A stretch of 64,000 nucleotides of DNA from Kocuria tytonis (GTDB taxonomy: Bacteria > Actinomycetota > Actinomycetes > Actinomycetales > Micrococcaceae): positions 186,001 to 250,000 of the forward strand of contig NZ_PNJG02000001.1 in NCBI RefSeq assembly GCF_003226895.2. Reading direction: 5' to 3'. Of the stretch, positions 55,708-64,000 are shown one piece after another. A program made the translations under genes and the position numbers. Under the pieces are notes generated by a model. The model saw nothing but the letters and a program-made list of their open reading frames with translations. It was not told where the DNA came from and ran no database searches. How positions within the stretch are numbered: the stretch's first letter is position 1; each line of letters begins with the position of its first letter.

Positions 55708-57840
55708 ATGACGGACGCCCCTGACCTTCGACTCACCGTGGACGGCGAGACCCGCACCGCGGAGTCGGGAACCACGGCCGCCCAGCTCTACACCGAGCAG
55801 CGGGACGTGGTGGTGGCGCACGTCAACGGCGTCCTGAAGGACCTCTCCACCGAGCTGCGTGACGGGGACGTGGTGGAGCGCGTGCTCGTCAGCGATCCCG
55901 AGGGGCTCGAGGTCCTGCGCCACTCCACGGCGCACGTGATGGCGCAGGCGGTTCAGGAGCTGCGCCCGGACGCCAAGCTCGGCATCGGCCCGTACATCAC
56001 GGACGGCTTCTACTTCGACTTCGACGTCGCGGAGCCGTTCACACCCGAGGACCTGAAGAAGCTCGAGAAGTCGATGCTCAAGATCGTCAACAGGAACCAG
56101 GTCTTCCGCCGTCGCACGGTCACCGAGGACGAGGCGCGGGCGGAACTGGCGGACGAGCCGTACAAGCTCGAGCTCGTCGACCTGGCGGGCGGCCCGGGCT
56201 CCGGTGCCATGGAGGAGTCCGCCGAGGGCGCCTCCGTCGAGGTGGGCGCCGGGGAGCTGACCGTCTACGACAACGTGGACCGCAAGACCGGTGACGTGGT
56301 GTGGCGGGACCTGTGCCGCGGCCCGCACCTGCCGGACACCAAGCACATCGGCAACGGGTACGCGCTGCTGCGCTCCGCGGCCGCCTACTGGCGCGGGGAC
56401 CAGAGGAACAAGCAGCTGCAGCGCATCTACGGCACCGCGTGGCCCAGCAAGGACGAGCTCAAGGCCTACAGGGACCGGCTGGCCGAGGCGGAGCGCCGCG
56501 ACCACCGCAAGCTCGGCGTGGAGCTGGACCTGTTCTCCTTCCCGGACGAGCTCGGTTCGGGCCTGCCGGTGTTCCACCCCAAGGGCGGGATCATCCGCAA
56601 GGAGATGGAGGACTACTCCCGCGAACGCCACGCCCGCGCCGGCTACGAGTTCGTGTACACCCCCCACATCACCAAGGGCCACCTGTACGAGGTCTCGGGG
56701 CACCTGGACTGGTACCGGGACGGGATGTTCCCTCCCATGCACGTGGACGAGGAGCGTGACCCCGAGACGGGCGAGCTCACCAAACCGGGCCAGGACTACT
56801 ACCTCAAGCCCATGAACTGCCCGATGCACAACCTGATCTACCGCTCCCGCGGGCGCTCCTACCGTGAGCTGCCGCTGCGGCTCTTCGAGTTCGGCGCGGT
56901 GTACCGCTACGAGAAGTCCGGCGTGATCCACGGGCTCACACGCGTGCGCGGGATGACCCAGGACGACGCCCACATCTACTGCACGCGCGAGCAGATGAAG
57001 AGCGAGCTCACGGGCACCCTGAACTTCGTGCTGTCCCTGCTCAAGGACTACGGCATGGAGGACTTCTACTTGGAGCTCTCCACCAAGGACCCGGAGAAGT
57101 TCGTGGGCTCGGACGAGATCTGGGACGAGGCCACCCGCACGCTGCGCGAGGTCGCCGAGGACTCGGGGCTGGAACTCGTGCCGGACCCGGCCGGTGCCGC
57201 GTTCTACGGCCCCAAGATCTCCGTGCAGGCCCGCGACGCGATCGGGCGCACGTGGCAGATGTCCACCATCCAGCTGGACTTCAACCTCCCCGAGCGCTTC
57301 GACCTGGAGTACCAGGCCTCGGACGGCACCCGGCAGCGCCCAGTGATGATCCACCGGGCCCTGTTCGGCTCCGTGGAACGCTTCATGGGCGTGCTGACCG
57401 AGCACTACGCCGGTGCGTTCCCGGCGTGGCTGGCTCCCGTCCAGGTCCGGGCCATCCCGGTGGCCGAGGCGTTCAACGACTACCTGGACGAGTTCGCGCA
57501 GTCCCTGCGCGAGCGCGGCATCCGGGTGGAGGTGGACACCTCCTCGGACCGCTTCCCCAAGAAGATCCGCACCGCCGCCAAGGACAAGATCCCGTTCGTG
57601 GTGATCGCCGGTGGCGACGACGCCGAGGCCGGCACCGTCTCCTTCCGCTTCCGTGACGGCTCGCAGTACAACGGCGTGAGCCAGGCCGATGCGGTGGAGC
57701 TCGTCACGCGGCACGTCGCACGGCGTGAGAACGCGGATCCCACGGCCCCGGTGGCGGAGGTCCCGGCGACCGGAGCGCCGCTTGAGGAGCCGGCGGCCGC
57801 GGCGTCGTCCGGTGAGGCGCAGGATTCGGTGCGGTCGTGA
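55708..57840 (+). CDS. thrS: Threonyl-tRNA synthetase
   Basis: Charges tRNA-Thr. The 710-residue class II synthetase has the TGS domain (1-70), the editing second additional domain ([21 protein letters not shown] near 71-92), motif 2 region with [13 protein letters not shown], the zinc-site [10 protein letters not shown], motif 3 near the end of the core and the C-terminal anticodon-binding domain. A roughly 50-residue Ala/Glu/Pro tail is extra. CGAGGAGA precedes the ATG. The stop overlaps the start of the HIT gene (GTGA). Confidence 0.97.
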   Translation: MTDAPDLRLTVDGETRTAESGTTAAQLYTEQRDVVVAHVNGVLKDLSTELRDGDVVERVLVSDPEGLEVLRHSTAHVMAQAVQELRPDAKLGIGPYITDGFYFDFDVAEPFTPEDLKKLEKSMLKIVNRNQVFRRRTVTEDEARAELADEPYKLELVDLAGGPGSGAMEESAEGASVEVGAGELTVYDNVDRKTGDVVWRDLCRGPHLPDTKHIGNGYALLRSAAAYWRGDQRNKQLQRIYGTAWPSKDELKAYRDRLAEAERRDHRKLGVELDLFSFPDELGSGLPVFHPKGGIIRKEMEDYSRERHARAGYEFVYTPHITKGHLYEVSGHLDWYRDGMFPPMHVDEERDPETGELTKPGQDYYLKPMNCPMHNLIYRSRGRSYRELPLRLFEFGAVYRYEKSGVIHGLTRVRGMTQDDAHIYCTREQMKSELTGTLNFVLSLLKDYGMEDFYLELSTKDPEKFVGSDEIWDEATRTLREVAEDSGLELVPDPAGAAFYGPKISVQARDAIGRTWQMSTIQLDFNLPERFDLEYQASDGTRQRPVMIHRALFGSVERFMGVLTEHYAGAFPAWLAPVQVRAIPVAEAFNDYLDEFAQSLRERGIRVEVDTSSDRFPKKIRTAAKDKIPFVVIAGGDDAEAGTVSFRFRDGSQYNGVSQADAVELVTRHVARRENADPTAPVAEVPATGAPLEEPAAAASSGEAQDSVRS

Positions 57841-58412
57841 CGGAGCGGGGCGCGGCGGCGTCGGGCGCGGAGGGTGTGAACCGGGACGACTTCGAGGTCC
57901 CCGGCGTGCCGGACGGGTTCCAGCGACTGTGGACCCCGCACCGGCTGGCGTACGTGCGCGGCGAGGACACCTCGGTGGAGCAGCCGCCCGGGTGCCCCTT
58001 CTGCAACGCCCCGCCCCGTTCGGACGAGGACGCGCTCATCCTGCACCGCGGCGAGCACTGCTTCGCGGTGCTGAACCTGTTTCCGTACAACCCCGGTCAC
58101 GTGCTGGTGTGCCCGTACCGGCACGTCGCGGATCTCGAGGACCTCACGGACGGCGAGCTGTGGGAGCTCAACACGCTCACCCGCACCGCCATCCGGGTGA
58201 TCCGGGAGGTCGCGAGTCCCGCGGCGTTCAACGTGGGCCTCAACCTGGGTTCCGCCGCCGGCGGTTCCCTGGCCGAGCACCTGCACCAGCACGTGGTGCC
58301 CCGGTGGGTCGGTGACGGGAACTTCATGCCCGTGATCGCCCACACCAAACCGCTCATCCAGACCCTGGGTTCCACGCGCGAGGACATCGCGAACGCGTGG
58401 CCCCGGGACTGA
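57837..58412 (+). CDS. HIT family nucleotide hydrolase/phosphorylase
   Basis: Predicted 191-residue histidine-triad protein. The catalytic triad is [10 protein letters not shown] and an N-terminal CPFC pair suggests a structural zinc or disulphide site. The M. tuberculosis counterpart (Rv2613c), also next to thrS, is an Ap4A phosphorylase, so a role in removing Ap4A made by synthetases is plausible. GTG start overlaps the thrS stop by 4 nt, implying translational coupling. Confidence 0.92.
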   Translation: MTERGAAASGAEGVNRDDFEVPGVPDGFQRLWTPHRLAYVRGEDTSVEQPPGCPFCNAPPRSDEDALILHRGEHCFAVLNLFPYNPGHVLVCPYRHVADLEDLTDGELWELNTLTRTAIRVIREVASPAAFNVGLNLGSAAGGSLAEHLHQHVVPRWVGDGNFMPVIAHTKPLIQTLGSTREDIANAWPRD

Positions 58413-58499
58413 GTCCGCCCACGGCCGCAGGGCCACCCCCCCACGGGCCGCAGCGCCCGCCCCGCCGGGCGCACACGCCCGCTCACCAGGATGGAGACC

Positions 58500-59804
58500 A
58501 TGTCCCGACCTCTCGTACGAGTCCTCGGCCAGGGAGTGCGCTGGGCCACCGGCCTGCGCGGCGGCGGCTCCGCCCTCCCCGGGCTGTTCATGGAGAAGCT
58601 GCACCCCGGTTTCGTGGCCGAGGAGCTCGCCAGGCTGCCGCGCGGCGTGGTGGTGGTCAGCGGCACCAACGGCAAGACCACCACCACCAAGATGACCGTG
58701 CAGCTGCTGCGCTCCCAGGGCCTGCGCGTGTTCACCAACCGCACGGGCTCCAACTTCGTGCGCGGCGTGGCGGCCTCGCTGCTCGCGGAGATGGACGCCT
58801 TCGGACGCCTGGACGCGGACGTGGCGGTGCTGGAGCTGGACGAGGCCCACGCGGTGCACTTCGTGAAGCAGGTGCAGCCGCGGATCAGCCTGCTGCTCAA
58901 CGTGATGCGCGACCAGCTGGACCGCTTCGGGGAGATCGACACGACCCGCCGGATGCTGCGTCAGGTGGCACGGGCCACCACGGAGACCGTGGTGCTCAAC
59001 CGCGAGGACCCGCGCATCGCGGGACTCGCCGACGACCTCTCCGAGGGCACCGGGGTCAGCTGGTTCGGGCTCTCGGACGCCCTGCGGCCGATGTTCCCCT
59101 CCGACGACGACATGCGGGACGGACTGCGCCAGGTGGACCCGGGGGAGCAGGACGTCCAGGTGCCCTCGGTCCGACGCCCGGACGCGGACGTCGTGCTCGA
59201 GGCCGTGAACGCCCGCAGCGTGGAGCTGAACGTGGGCGGCGAGAAGCACGAGGCCACGGTGGACCTGTACGGGGTGTACAACCAGTACAACGCCGCCGCC
59301 GCCCTGGCCACCGCGCTGCGCGTGCTCGGGACGGACGCGGACGTGGCATCGCTCGTGGCGGAGCTCGGCAGCGTGACCCCCGCGTTCGGCCGTGGCGAGA
59401 CCATCACCGTGGCGGGCAAGCCCCTGCAGCTGCTGCTCGTGAAGAACCCCGCGGGCTTCCGGCTGTCCCTGGCGTCCGCCTCCGCGCAGGACTACGCCAC
59501 GATGATCGCCATCAACGACCAGTACGCGGACGGCCGGGACGTCTCCTGGCTGTGGGACGTGGACTTCGACAGCCTCCGCGACGCCGGCGTGGACATGGTC
59601 TCCGGCGTCCGGGCGTGGGACATGGCGCTGCGCCTGGACTACGACCTCGTGCGCGTGGGCTCGGTGGAGCCGGACCTGGAGGACGCGCTGCGGCAGTTCA
59701 TTGCAGGCTCGGGCGAGCGTCCCATGAGAATTTTCTGCACCTACACGGCCATGCTGTCCCTGCGCAGGATCCTGGGCGGCATGACGCACGTGGCGGCCAT
59801 CTAG
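58500..59804 (+). CDS. murT: Lipid II isoglutaminyl synthase, MurT subunit
   Basis: With GatD, amidates the D-glutamate of lipid II in peptidoglycan. The 434-residue Mur-ligase-like protein has the ATP site SGTNGKTTTTKM, the central domain with FTNRTGSNFVRG and VLELDEAHAVHF, and the C-terminal MurT domain with SWLWDVDFD and a LHGxG-type end. The zinc-ribbon cysteines that staphylococcal and pneumococcal MurT carry in the middle are absent; the only Cys is near the end (IFCTYTAM). ATG 58500 has GGAG at good distance; 58491 is an alternative. Confidence 0.9.
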   Translation: MSRPLVRVLGQGVRWATGLRGGGSALPGLFMEKLHPGFVAEELARLPRGVVVVSGTNGKTTTTKMTVQLLRSQGLRVFTNRTGSNFVRGVAASLLAEMDAFGRLDADVAVLELDEAHAVHFVKQVQPRISLLLNVMRDQLDRFGEIDTTRRMLRQVARATTETVVLNREDPRIAGLADDLSEGTGVSWFGLSDALRPMFPSDDDMRDGLRQVDPGEQDVQVPSVRRPDADVVLEAVNARSVELNVGGEKHEATVDLYGVYNQYNAAAALATALRVLGTDADVASLVAELGSVTPAFGRGETITVAGKPLQLLLVKNPAGFRLSLASASAQDYATMIAINDQYADGRDVSWLWDVDFDSLRDAGVDMVSGVRAWDMALRLDYDLVRVGSVEPDLEDALRQFIAGSGERPMRIFCTYTAMLSLRRILGGMTHVAAI

Positions 59805-59813
59805 GAGGACACC

Positions 59814-60545
59814 GTGGCTGAGAACACCGCCGGTCCGCTGCGCATCGTGCAGCTCTACCCCCGGGACATGAACATCTACGGCGACTGGGGCAACACGCTG
59901 ACCCTCAAGCGCCGCGCCGAGCGCCACGGTCTCGAGACCGAGATCGTGGACTACAACCCGGGTGACCCCTGGCCCGGGCACGCCGACCTCTTCGTGGGCG
60001 GCGGCGGACAGGACTCGGGCCAGTTCCGCGTGGCCGAGGACCTGCAGGCCGTGGCCCCCCGGCTGCACGACGCCGTGGCGCGCGGAGTGCCCATGCTCGC
60101 CATCTGCGGTCTCTACCAGCTCTTCGGCCGCAGCTTCCGCACGGGCGCGGGGGAGACCCTGCAGGGCATCGGGATCTTCGACCTCGAGACCGTGGGCGGC
60201 ACCGAACGGCTGATCGGCAACATCGTCACCGAGTCGCCGGAGCTGGGAACCATCATCGGCTACGAGAACCACTCCGGGCTCACGCACCTGGGCGCCGGTC
60301 AGCAGCCGCTGGCCACGGTGGTCTCCGGGGCGGGCAACAACGGGCAGGACGGCACCGAGGGCGCCCGCACGCACAACGTGCTGGGCAGCTACCTGCACGG
60401 CTCCCTGCTGCCCAAGAACCCACGCGTGGCGGACTTCCTGCTCTCCCGTGCCCTGGAGCTGCGCGGGGAGACCCTGCCCGCCACGCCCCTGGACGACACG
60501 CTGGCCGAGCGGGCCCGCGGCGTCGCCGCCTCCCGCCCGCGCTGA
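59814..60545 (+). CDS. gatD: Lipid II isoglutaminyl synthase, glutaminase subunit GatD
   Basis: Class I glutamine amidotransferase-like subunit that supplies ammonia to MurT. The 243-residue protein has LYPRDMNIYGDWGN at the N-terminus, the nucleophile in LAICGLYQLFG, and the catalytic histidine in GSYLHGSLLPKNP. Typical residues GYENHSG are present. GTG start after TAGGAGGACACC, 9 nt after murT: a two-gene operon. The C-terminal 20 residues are Ala/Arg-rich. Confidence 0.94.
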   Translation: MAENTAGPLRIVQLYPRDMNIYGDWGNTLTLKRRAERHGLETEIVDYNPGDPWPGHADLFVGGGGQDSGQFRVAEDLQAVAPRLHDAVARGVPMLAICGLYQLFGRSFRTGAGETLQGIGIFDLETVGGTERLIGNIVTESPELGTIIGYENHSGLTHLGAGQQPLATVVSGAGNNGQDGTEGARTHNVLGSYLHGSLLPKNPRVADFLLSRALELRGETLPATPLDDTLAERARGVAASRPR

Positions 60546-60627
60546 ACCCGCCCCGGGCCCGGCCGTCCCGGTGCGACGACGCCGCACGGCCGGCTGCCCG
60601 GGCGCCGTCGTCCGCGGTGCGGGCCCG

Positions 60628-60658
60628 CCGCGGCACCGGGCAGGATCCGGTGCCGCGG
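60628..60658 (+). terminator. Terminator hairpin after murT-gatD
   Basis: A 12-bp perfect stem with a 7-nt loop, 83 nt after gatD and 60 nt before the yebC promoter. Confidence 0.55.
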
Positions 60659-60717
60659 AGCACCGGCCGCCGCGGATCGTGCGCACCCCGGTGTGACAGC
60701 GCAGGGGCGGCGCTCGC

Positions 60718-60723
60718 TATCAT
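60718..60723 (+). promoter_or_regulatory. -10 box of yebC-ruvC
   Basis: TATCAT 66 nt before the yebC ATG; a leadered mRNA with GGAGG as Shine-Dalgarno. Confidence 0.4.
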
Positions 60724-60789
60724 GAGAGCCAATCCACCATCCTGTCCGGCCCGTTCGTGGCCGGACGCACTCTTTCGAGGAGGTCATCC

Positions 60790-61551
60790 ATGTCAGGTCA
60801 CTCCAAGTGGGCCACGACCAAGCACAAGAAGGCGGCGATCGACGCCAAGCGCGCCAAGGCGTTCGCCAAGTACATCAAGGGCATCGAGGTCGCGGCGCGC
60901 ATGGGCGGCGCGGACACCTCCGGGAACCCGGCACTGGAGCTCGCGGTCTCCAAGGCCAAGAAGAACTCCGTGCCCAACGACAACATCGACCGTGCCGTCA
61001 AGCGCGGTGCGGGCCTGACCGGCGAGACGATCGACTACACCGAGATCCTCTACGAGGCCCGCGGACCGCAGGGCACCGCGCTGTACATCGAGTGCCTGAC
61101 CGACAACAAGAACCGCGCCGCCTCCGAGGTGCGCGTGGCCGTGACCCGCCACGGCGGTTCCATGGCGGACTCCGGCTCCGTGGCCTACCTCTTCGAGCGC
61201 AAGGGCGTGGTGGAGGTGGCCAAGACGGACGGCCTCACCGAGGACGACGTCCTGATGGCCGTGCTCGACGCCGGCGCGGACGAGGTGCTGAACGAGCCGG
61301 ACGTGTTCGAGGTGGTCAGCGAGGCCACGGACCTGCCCGCGATCCGCGCCGCACTGGACCAGGCCGGGCTCGAGTACAACAACGACGACCCCCAGTTCCG
61401 CGCCACCATGAAGGTGGACCTGGACGCCGAGGGCGCACGGAAGTTCCTCAAGCTCGCGGACGCGGTCGAGGAGCTCGACGACGTGCAGAACGTCTACTCC
61501 AACGCCAGCATCCCGGCCGAGGTCATGGCCGAGCTCGAGGACGACGAGTAG
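60790..61551 (+). CDS. yebC: YebC/TACO1 family transcription/translation factor
   Basis: Predicted 253-residue protein. [21 protein letters not shown] is the classic start, followed by [21 protein letters not shown] and the C-terminal [14 protein letters not shown] part. YebC1/YebC2 members regulate transcription or help ribosomes through proline runs; its place before ruvC is conserved. CGAGGAGG precedes the ATG. ruvC starts 4 nt after its stop, so these two are cotranscribed. Confidence 0.96.
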   Translation: MSGHSKWATTKHKKAAIDAKRAKAFAKYIKGIEVAARMGGADTSGNPALELAVSKAKKNSVPNDNIDRAVKRGAGLTGETIDYTEILYEARGPQGTALYIECLTDNKNRAASEVRVAVTRHGGSMADSGSVAYLFERKGVVEVAKTDGLTEDDVLMAVLDAGADEVLNEPDVFEVVSEATDLPAIRAALDQAGLEYNNDDPQFRATMKVDLDAEGARKFLKLADAVEELDDVQNVYSNASIPAEVMAELEDDE

Positions 61552-61555
61552 ACCG

Positions 61556-62230
61556 GTGGTCCGCACCGGGACCCCGGGGACGCAGCGCGTGCTCGCCGTG
61601 GACCCCGGCCTCACGCGCTGCGGCTTCGCCGTGGTGGACATGTCCGCCCAGCGTACGGGCACGTTCGTCCACGTGCAGGTCAGCGGCACCAGCGCCCGGG
61701 AGGCCCTCGAACGGCGCGTGCTGTCCGTCATGGAGGCCGCCGAGGAGCTCATGGAGCGCTTCCGCCCGGACGTGGTGGCCGTGGAGCGCGTGTTCGCCCA
61801 GAACAACGCCCCCACGGTGGTGGGCACCGCCCAGGCCACGGGCGTGGTGATCGCCGCGGCCGCCAGGCGCGGCATCCCGGTCGCGTGGCACACGCCCTCC
61901 GAGGTCAAGGCCGCGGTGACCGGTGACGGCTCCGCGGACAAGGAGTCCGTGAACCGCATGGTGGTGCGCATCCTGCGCCTGGAGGCCCCACCCCGGCCCG
62001 CCGACGCCGCGGACGCCCTCGCGCTCGCGGTGTGCCACGGCTGGCGCGGCGGCATGGCGGGGGTGAACGCGGTGGCCGCCACCTCCACGCACTCCGGTTC
62101 CCGCCCCGCTCACGCCCCCCGCCAGACCGCTCTCACCGCCGCCCAGCAGGCGTGGCGGCGCGCCGAGAGCGCCTCGCGCGCACCCGGTGCCCCGGCTCCC
62201 GGCAGGCCCGCCCGCGGGCGCCGCCCCTGA
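61556..62230 (+). CDS. ruvC: Holliday junction resolvase RuvC
   Basis: Endonuclease that cuts Holliday junctions in the RuvABC complex. The 224-residue protein has all four acidic catalytic positions: Asp in [11 protein letters not shown], Glu in VAVERVF, and two Asp in [12 protein letters not shown]. The C-terminal 50 residues are an Ala/Pro/Arg-rich extension not needed in the E. coli protein (173 residues). GTG start. Unlike the compact ruvCAB operons, 175 nt with their own promoter separate it from ruvA. Confidence 0.95.
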   Translation: MVRTGTPGTQRVLAVDPGLTRCGFAVVDMSAQRTGTFVHVQVSGTSAREALERRVLSVMEAAEELMERFRPDVVAVERVFAQNNAPTVVGTAQATGVVIAAAARRGIPVAWHTPSEVKAAVTGDGSADKESVNRMVVRILRLEAPPRPADAADALALAVCHGWRGGMAGVNAVAATSTHSGSRPAHAPRQTALTAAQQAWRRAESASRAPGAPAPGRPARGRRP

Positions 62231-62251
62231 GCTCCTACGCGCCGGCCCAGG

Positions 62252-62274
62252 CCGTCGGCGGGGATTGCTACAGT
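62252..62274 (+). promoter_or_regulatory. Candidate PafBC (RecA-NDp-type) promoter of ruvAB
   Basis: CCGTCGGCG (62252-62260) matches 6 of 9 bases of TTGTCRGTG, including GTCGG, then exactly 8 nt, then TACAGT (62269-62274) as -10. The expected transcription start is near 62281. Confidence 0.4.
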
Positions 62275-62287
62275 GACGAGCAGATAT

Positions 62288-62303
62288 TCGCACACGTGTT
62301 CGA
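62288..62303 (+). promoter_or_regulatory. LexA (SOS) box upstream of ruvAB
   Basis: TCGCAC-ACGT-GTTCGA differs from the actinobacterial consensus TCGAAC-N4-GTTCGA by one base. It lies just after the predicted transcription start, where a repressor would block RNA polymerase, and 102 nt before ruvA. Confidence 0.75.
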
Positions 62304-62405
62304 ATCCGGCACGGGACGGCATCCCGTGCCCCGCGGCACCACCCGGTGGGCCGCACGCGTTCGTGCCACAGCATCCGGCCCCGGCCGGGAGAGGGGAGCA
62401 GCACC

Positions 62406-63047
62406 GTGATTGCCTCGCTGACCGGAGAGGTCGCGTTCGTGGGTGCCACCCAGGCCGTGGTGGAGGTCTCGGGCTTCGGGATCGAGGTCCACGCGAGCCC
62501 CCACACCCTGGCCGGGCTGCACGTGGGAGCCACGGCCCACCTGCACACCGCGTACATCGCCCGCAAGGACGAGTCCCCCCTGCTCTTCGGCTTCGCCCGC
62601 CCGGACGAGAAGGAGATCTTCACGGTCATGCTCAGCGTCTCCGGGGTGGGCCCCCGCACCGCTCTCGCCGCGGTCTCGGTGCTGGGTCCCGACGACGCCC
62701 GCCGCGCCATCGCCACCGGCGACGACAAGGCCTTCACCGCCGTCCCGGGCATCGGCCCGAAGTCCGCGCGGCGCATCGTGCTGGAGCTCGCGGACAGGCT
62801 GGTGCTGCCCGAGCCCGCGCCGCAGCCGGCCGCGGAGCCGCAGATCCAGGTGTGGCGCGAACAGGTGGTGGACGCCCTGACCGGTCTGGGCTGGAACGAG
62901 AAGGACGCCGCACGCGGGATCGACGACGCCCTGCAGTCCCAGCCGGAGCTCGCCGACTCCGGCAACGTGGCCGAGATCCTGCGGGCCGTGCTCTCGTGGC
63001 TGGGCACGTCCAAGGGCACCACGCACGCACCCGCGGGGAGGCGCTGA
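62406..63047 (+). CDS. ruvA: Holliday junction branch migration protein RuvA
   Basis: Forms the tetramer that holds the open Holliday junction for RuvB. The 213-residue protein has the N-terminal OB domain ([22 protein letters not shown]), the two helix-hairpin-helix motifs ([13 protein letters not shown] and [16 protein letters not shown]) and the C-terminal domain III that contacts RuvB ([16 protein letters not shown]). GTG with GAGGGGAG upstream. Under its own damage-type promoter; ruvB follows after 2 nt. Confidence 0.96.
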   Translation: MIASLTGEVAFVGATQAVVEVSGFGIEVHASPHTLAGLHVGATAHLHTAYIARKDESPLLFGFARPDEKEIFTVMLSVSGVGPRTALAAVSVLGPDDARRAIATGDDKAFTAVPGIGPKSARRIVLELADRLVLPEPAPQPAAEPQIQVWREQVVDALTGLGWNEKDAARGIDDALQSQPELADSGNVAEILRAVLSWLGTSKGTTHAPAGRR

Positions 63048-63049
63048 GC

Positions 63050-64000
63050 ATGGCCGTGGAGGAGCGCGGATCCGCGGGCGGGCAGCGCCTGGTGGGGGCC
63101 GAGGGCGACTACGACGACCAGCAGCTCGAGGCCTCGCTGCGCCCGGGCACCCTGGACGACTTCGTGGGGCAGAAGCGGGTGCGGGCACAGCTCTCGCTCG
63201 TCCTGGAGGCCTCCAAGCTGCGCGGGCGCACGGCGGATCACGTGCTGCTGTCCGGGCCCCCCGGTCTGGGCAAGACCACCCTGGCCATGATCATCGCGGA
63301 GGAGCTGGAGGTCCCCCTGCGGATCTCCTCCGGACCCGCGATCCAGCACGCCGGTGACCTCGCGGCCATCCTCTCCTCGCTCACGCACGGGGAGGTGCTG
63401 TTCCTGGACGAGATCCACCGGATGTCCCGGCCCGCGGAGGAGATGCTCTACATGGCCATGGAGGACTTCCGGGTGGACATCGTGGTGGGCAAGGGCGCCG
63501 GTGCCACCTCCATCCCGCTGGACCTGCCGCCCTTCACCCTCGTGGGTGCGACCACCCGTGCGGGCCTGCTGCCCGGTCCGCTGCGCGACCGGTTCGGGTT
63601 CACCGGGCACCTGGAGTTCTACTCGGTGCCGGAGCTCGAGCTGGTGCTGCGCCGCTCGGCCGGACTGCTGGACCTCACCATGACCCCCGAGGCGTTCACG
63701 GAAGTGGCCTCGCGCTCCCGCGGCACCCCGCGCATCGCCAACCGCCTGCTGCGGCGGGTGCGGGACTGGGCGCTCGTGCACGGAGTGGAGCGCATCGACG
63801 CCCGTGCCGCCGGGGCCGCGCTGGACATGTACGAGGTGGACGTCCGGGGCCTGGACCGACTGGACCGCAACGTCCTCTCCGCCCTGGTGGGCAAGTTCAA
63901 CGGCGGTCCGGTGGGGCTGTCCACTCTGGCCATCGCCGTGGGGGAGGAGACCGAGACGGTGGAGACGGTCGCGGAGCCGTTCCTCGTGCGCGAGGGCCTG
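63050..64000 (+). CDS. ruvB: Holliday junction branch migration ATPase RuvB (3' end outside window)
   Basis: Hexameric motor that drives branch migration. The visible 317 residues include Walker A GPPGLGKT (69-76), Walker B LFLDEIH (117-123), [18 protein letters not shown] with sensor I and arginine finger, and the start of the winged-helix domain ([17 protein letters not shown]). The reading frame is open to the window end, so only a short C-terminus is missing. ATG lies 2 nt after the ruvA stop. Confidence 0.97.
   Translation, partial: MAVEERGSAGGQRLVGAEGDYDDQQLEASLRPGTLDDFVGQKRVRAQLSLVLEASKLRGRTADHVLLSGPPGLGKTTLAMIIAEELEVPLRISSGPAIQHAGDLAAILSSLTHGEVLFLDEIHRMSRPAEEMLYMAMEDFRVDIVVGKGAGATSIPLDLPPFTLVGATTRAGLLPGPLRDRFGFTGHLEFYSVPELELVLRRSAGLLDLTMTPEAFTEVASRSRGTPRIANRLLRRVRDWALVHGVERIDARAAGAALDMYEVDVRGLDRLDRNVLSALVGKFNGGPVGLSTLAIAVGEETETVETVAEPFLVREGL

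Overview
The window is a stretch of chromosome from a very GC-rich actinobacterium. Codon third positions are almost all G or C, and the gene set includes Pup/Dop/PafA/ARC, mycothiol ligase MshC, RbpA, polyprenol-phosphate mannose synthase, PafBC and leaderless mRNAs. Gene content and order match blocks known from Mycobacterium tuberculosis (dut/ceoBC/dxs; mshC/uppP/mpa/dop/pup/pafA/pafBC/tatAC/helY; ppm1/rbpA; thrS/HIT; yebC/ruvCAB). Protein details such as the fused PafBC and MurT/GatD next to thrS suggest Micrococcales, probably a Micrococcaceae member close to Kocuria. The genus is an inference. I see no insertion sequence, prophage, CRISPR array, rRNA or tRNA; this is ordinary core chromosome.

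Layout. 1-8.4 kb: DUF4193 (partial), DUF3093, dut, DUF3710, an OB-fold protein, DUF3159, two TrkA-type K+ regulators, an APC permease and a TrmA-type RNA methyltransferase. 8.5-17.5 kb: aconitase, dxs, a Rieske lipoprotein, a YtxH-like protein, RNase D, DUF3000, MsrB. 17.6-30.1 kb: accessory metabolism and stress genes (alpha/beta hydrolase, SseA-SufE, ZapE-type ATPase, MT0933-like antitoxin, NrdF, a lipoate-ligase-like protein, SRAP, a flavin-type oxidase, GNAT, M20 peptidase, acyl-CoA dehydrogenase, DUF5703, an acidic protein). 30.2-36.1 kb: UppP, MshC, PAC2, site-2 protease, TrmI. 36.1-45 kb: the pupylation locus arc-dop-pup-pafA, then two FKBP isomerases and the fused regulator PafBC. 45-50.9 kb: a small membrane protein, TatA, TatC, the Ski2-type helicase HelY and an amidohydrolase-like protein. 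51-55.5 kb: Ppm1-type mannosyltransferase, RbpA, an SPFH protein with NfeD, a PRC-barrel/DUF2382 stress protein. 55.7-64 kb: ThrS, HIT, MurT-GatD, YebC, RuvC, RuvA and RuvB (cut by the window end).

Most notable points. (1) The pupylation operon is complete for tagging (Pup, Dop, PafA) and unfolding (ARC), but prcB/prcA are missing from the place where they usually lie: pup and pafA are only 4 nt apart. The ARC C-terminus also lacks the GQYL-type proteasome-docking tail. This points to pupylation without a 20S proteasome, as known in corynebacteria. (2) PafBC is encoded here, and two DNA-processing promoters in the window (helY and ruvAB) carry a match to the known PafBC/RecA-NDp element at exactly the expected 8-nt distance from the -10 box. 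The ruvAB promoter also has a near-perfect actinobacterial LexA box, so it may be controlled by both DNA-damage regulators. (3) At least a dozen genes have a TANNNT -10 box only 5-10 nt before the start codon, the hallmark of leaderless transcripts. (4) Smaller oddities are an aconitase gene with mosaic codon use, a MurT without the zinc-ribbon cysteines, an amidohydrolase without its metal ligands and a 44-bp perfect palindrome after acnA.
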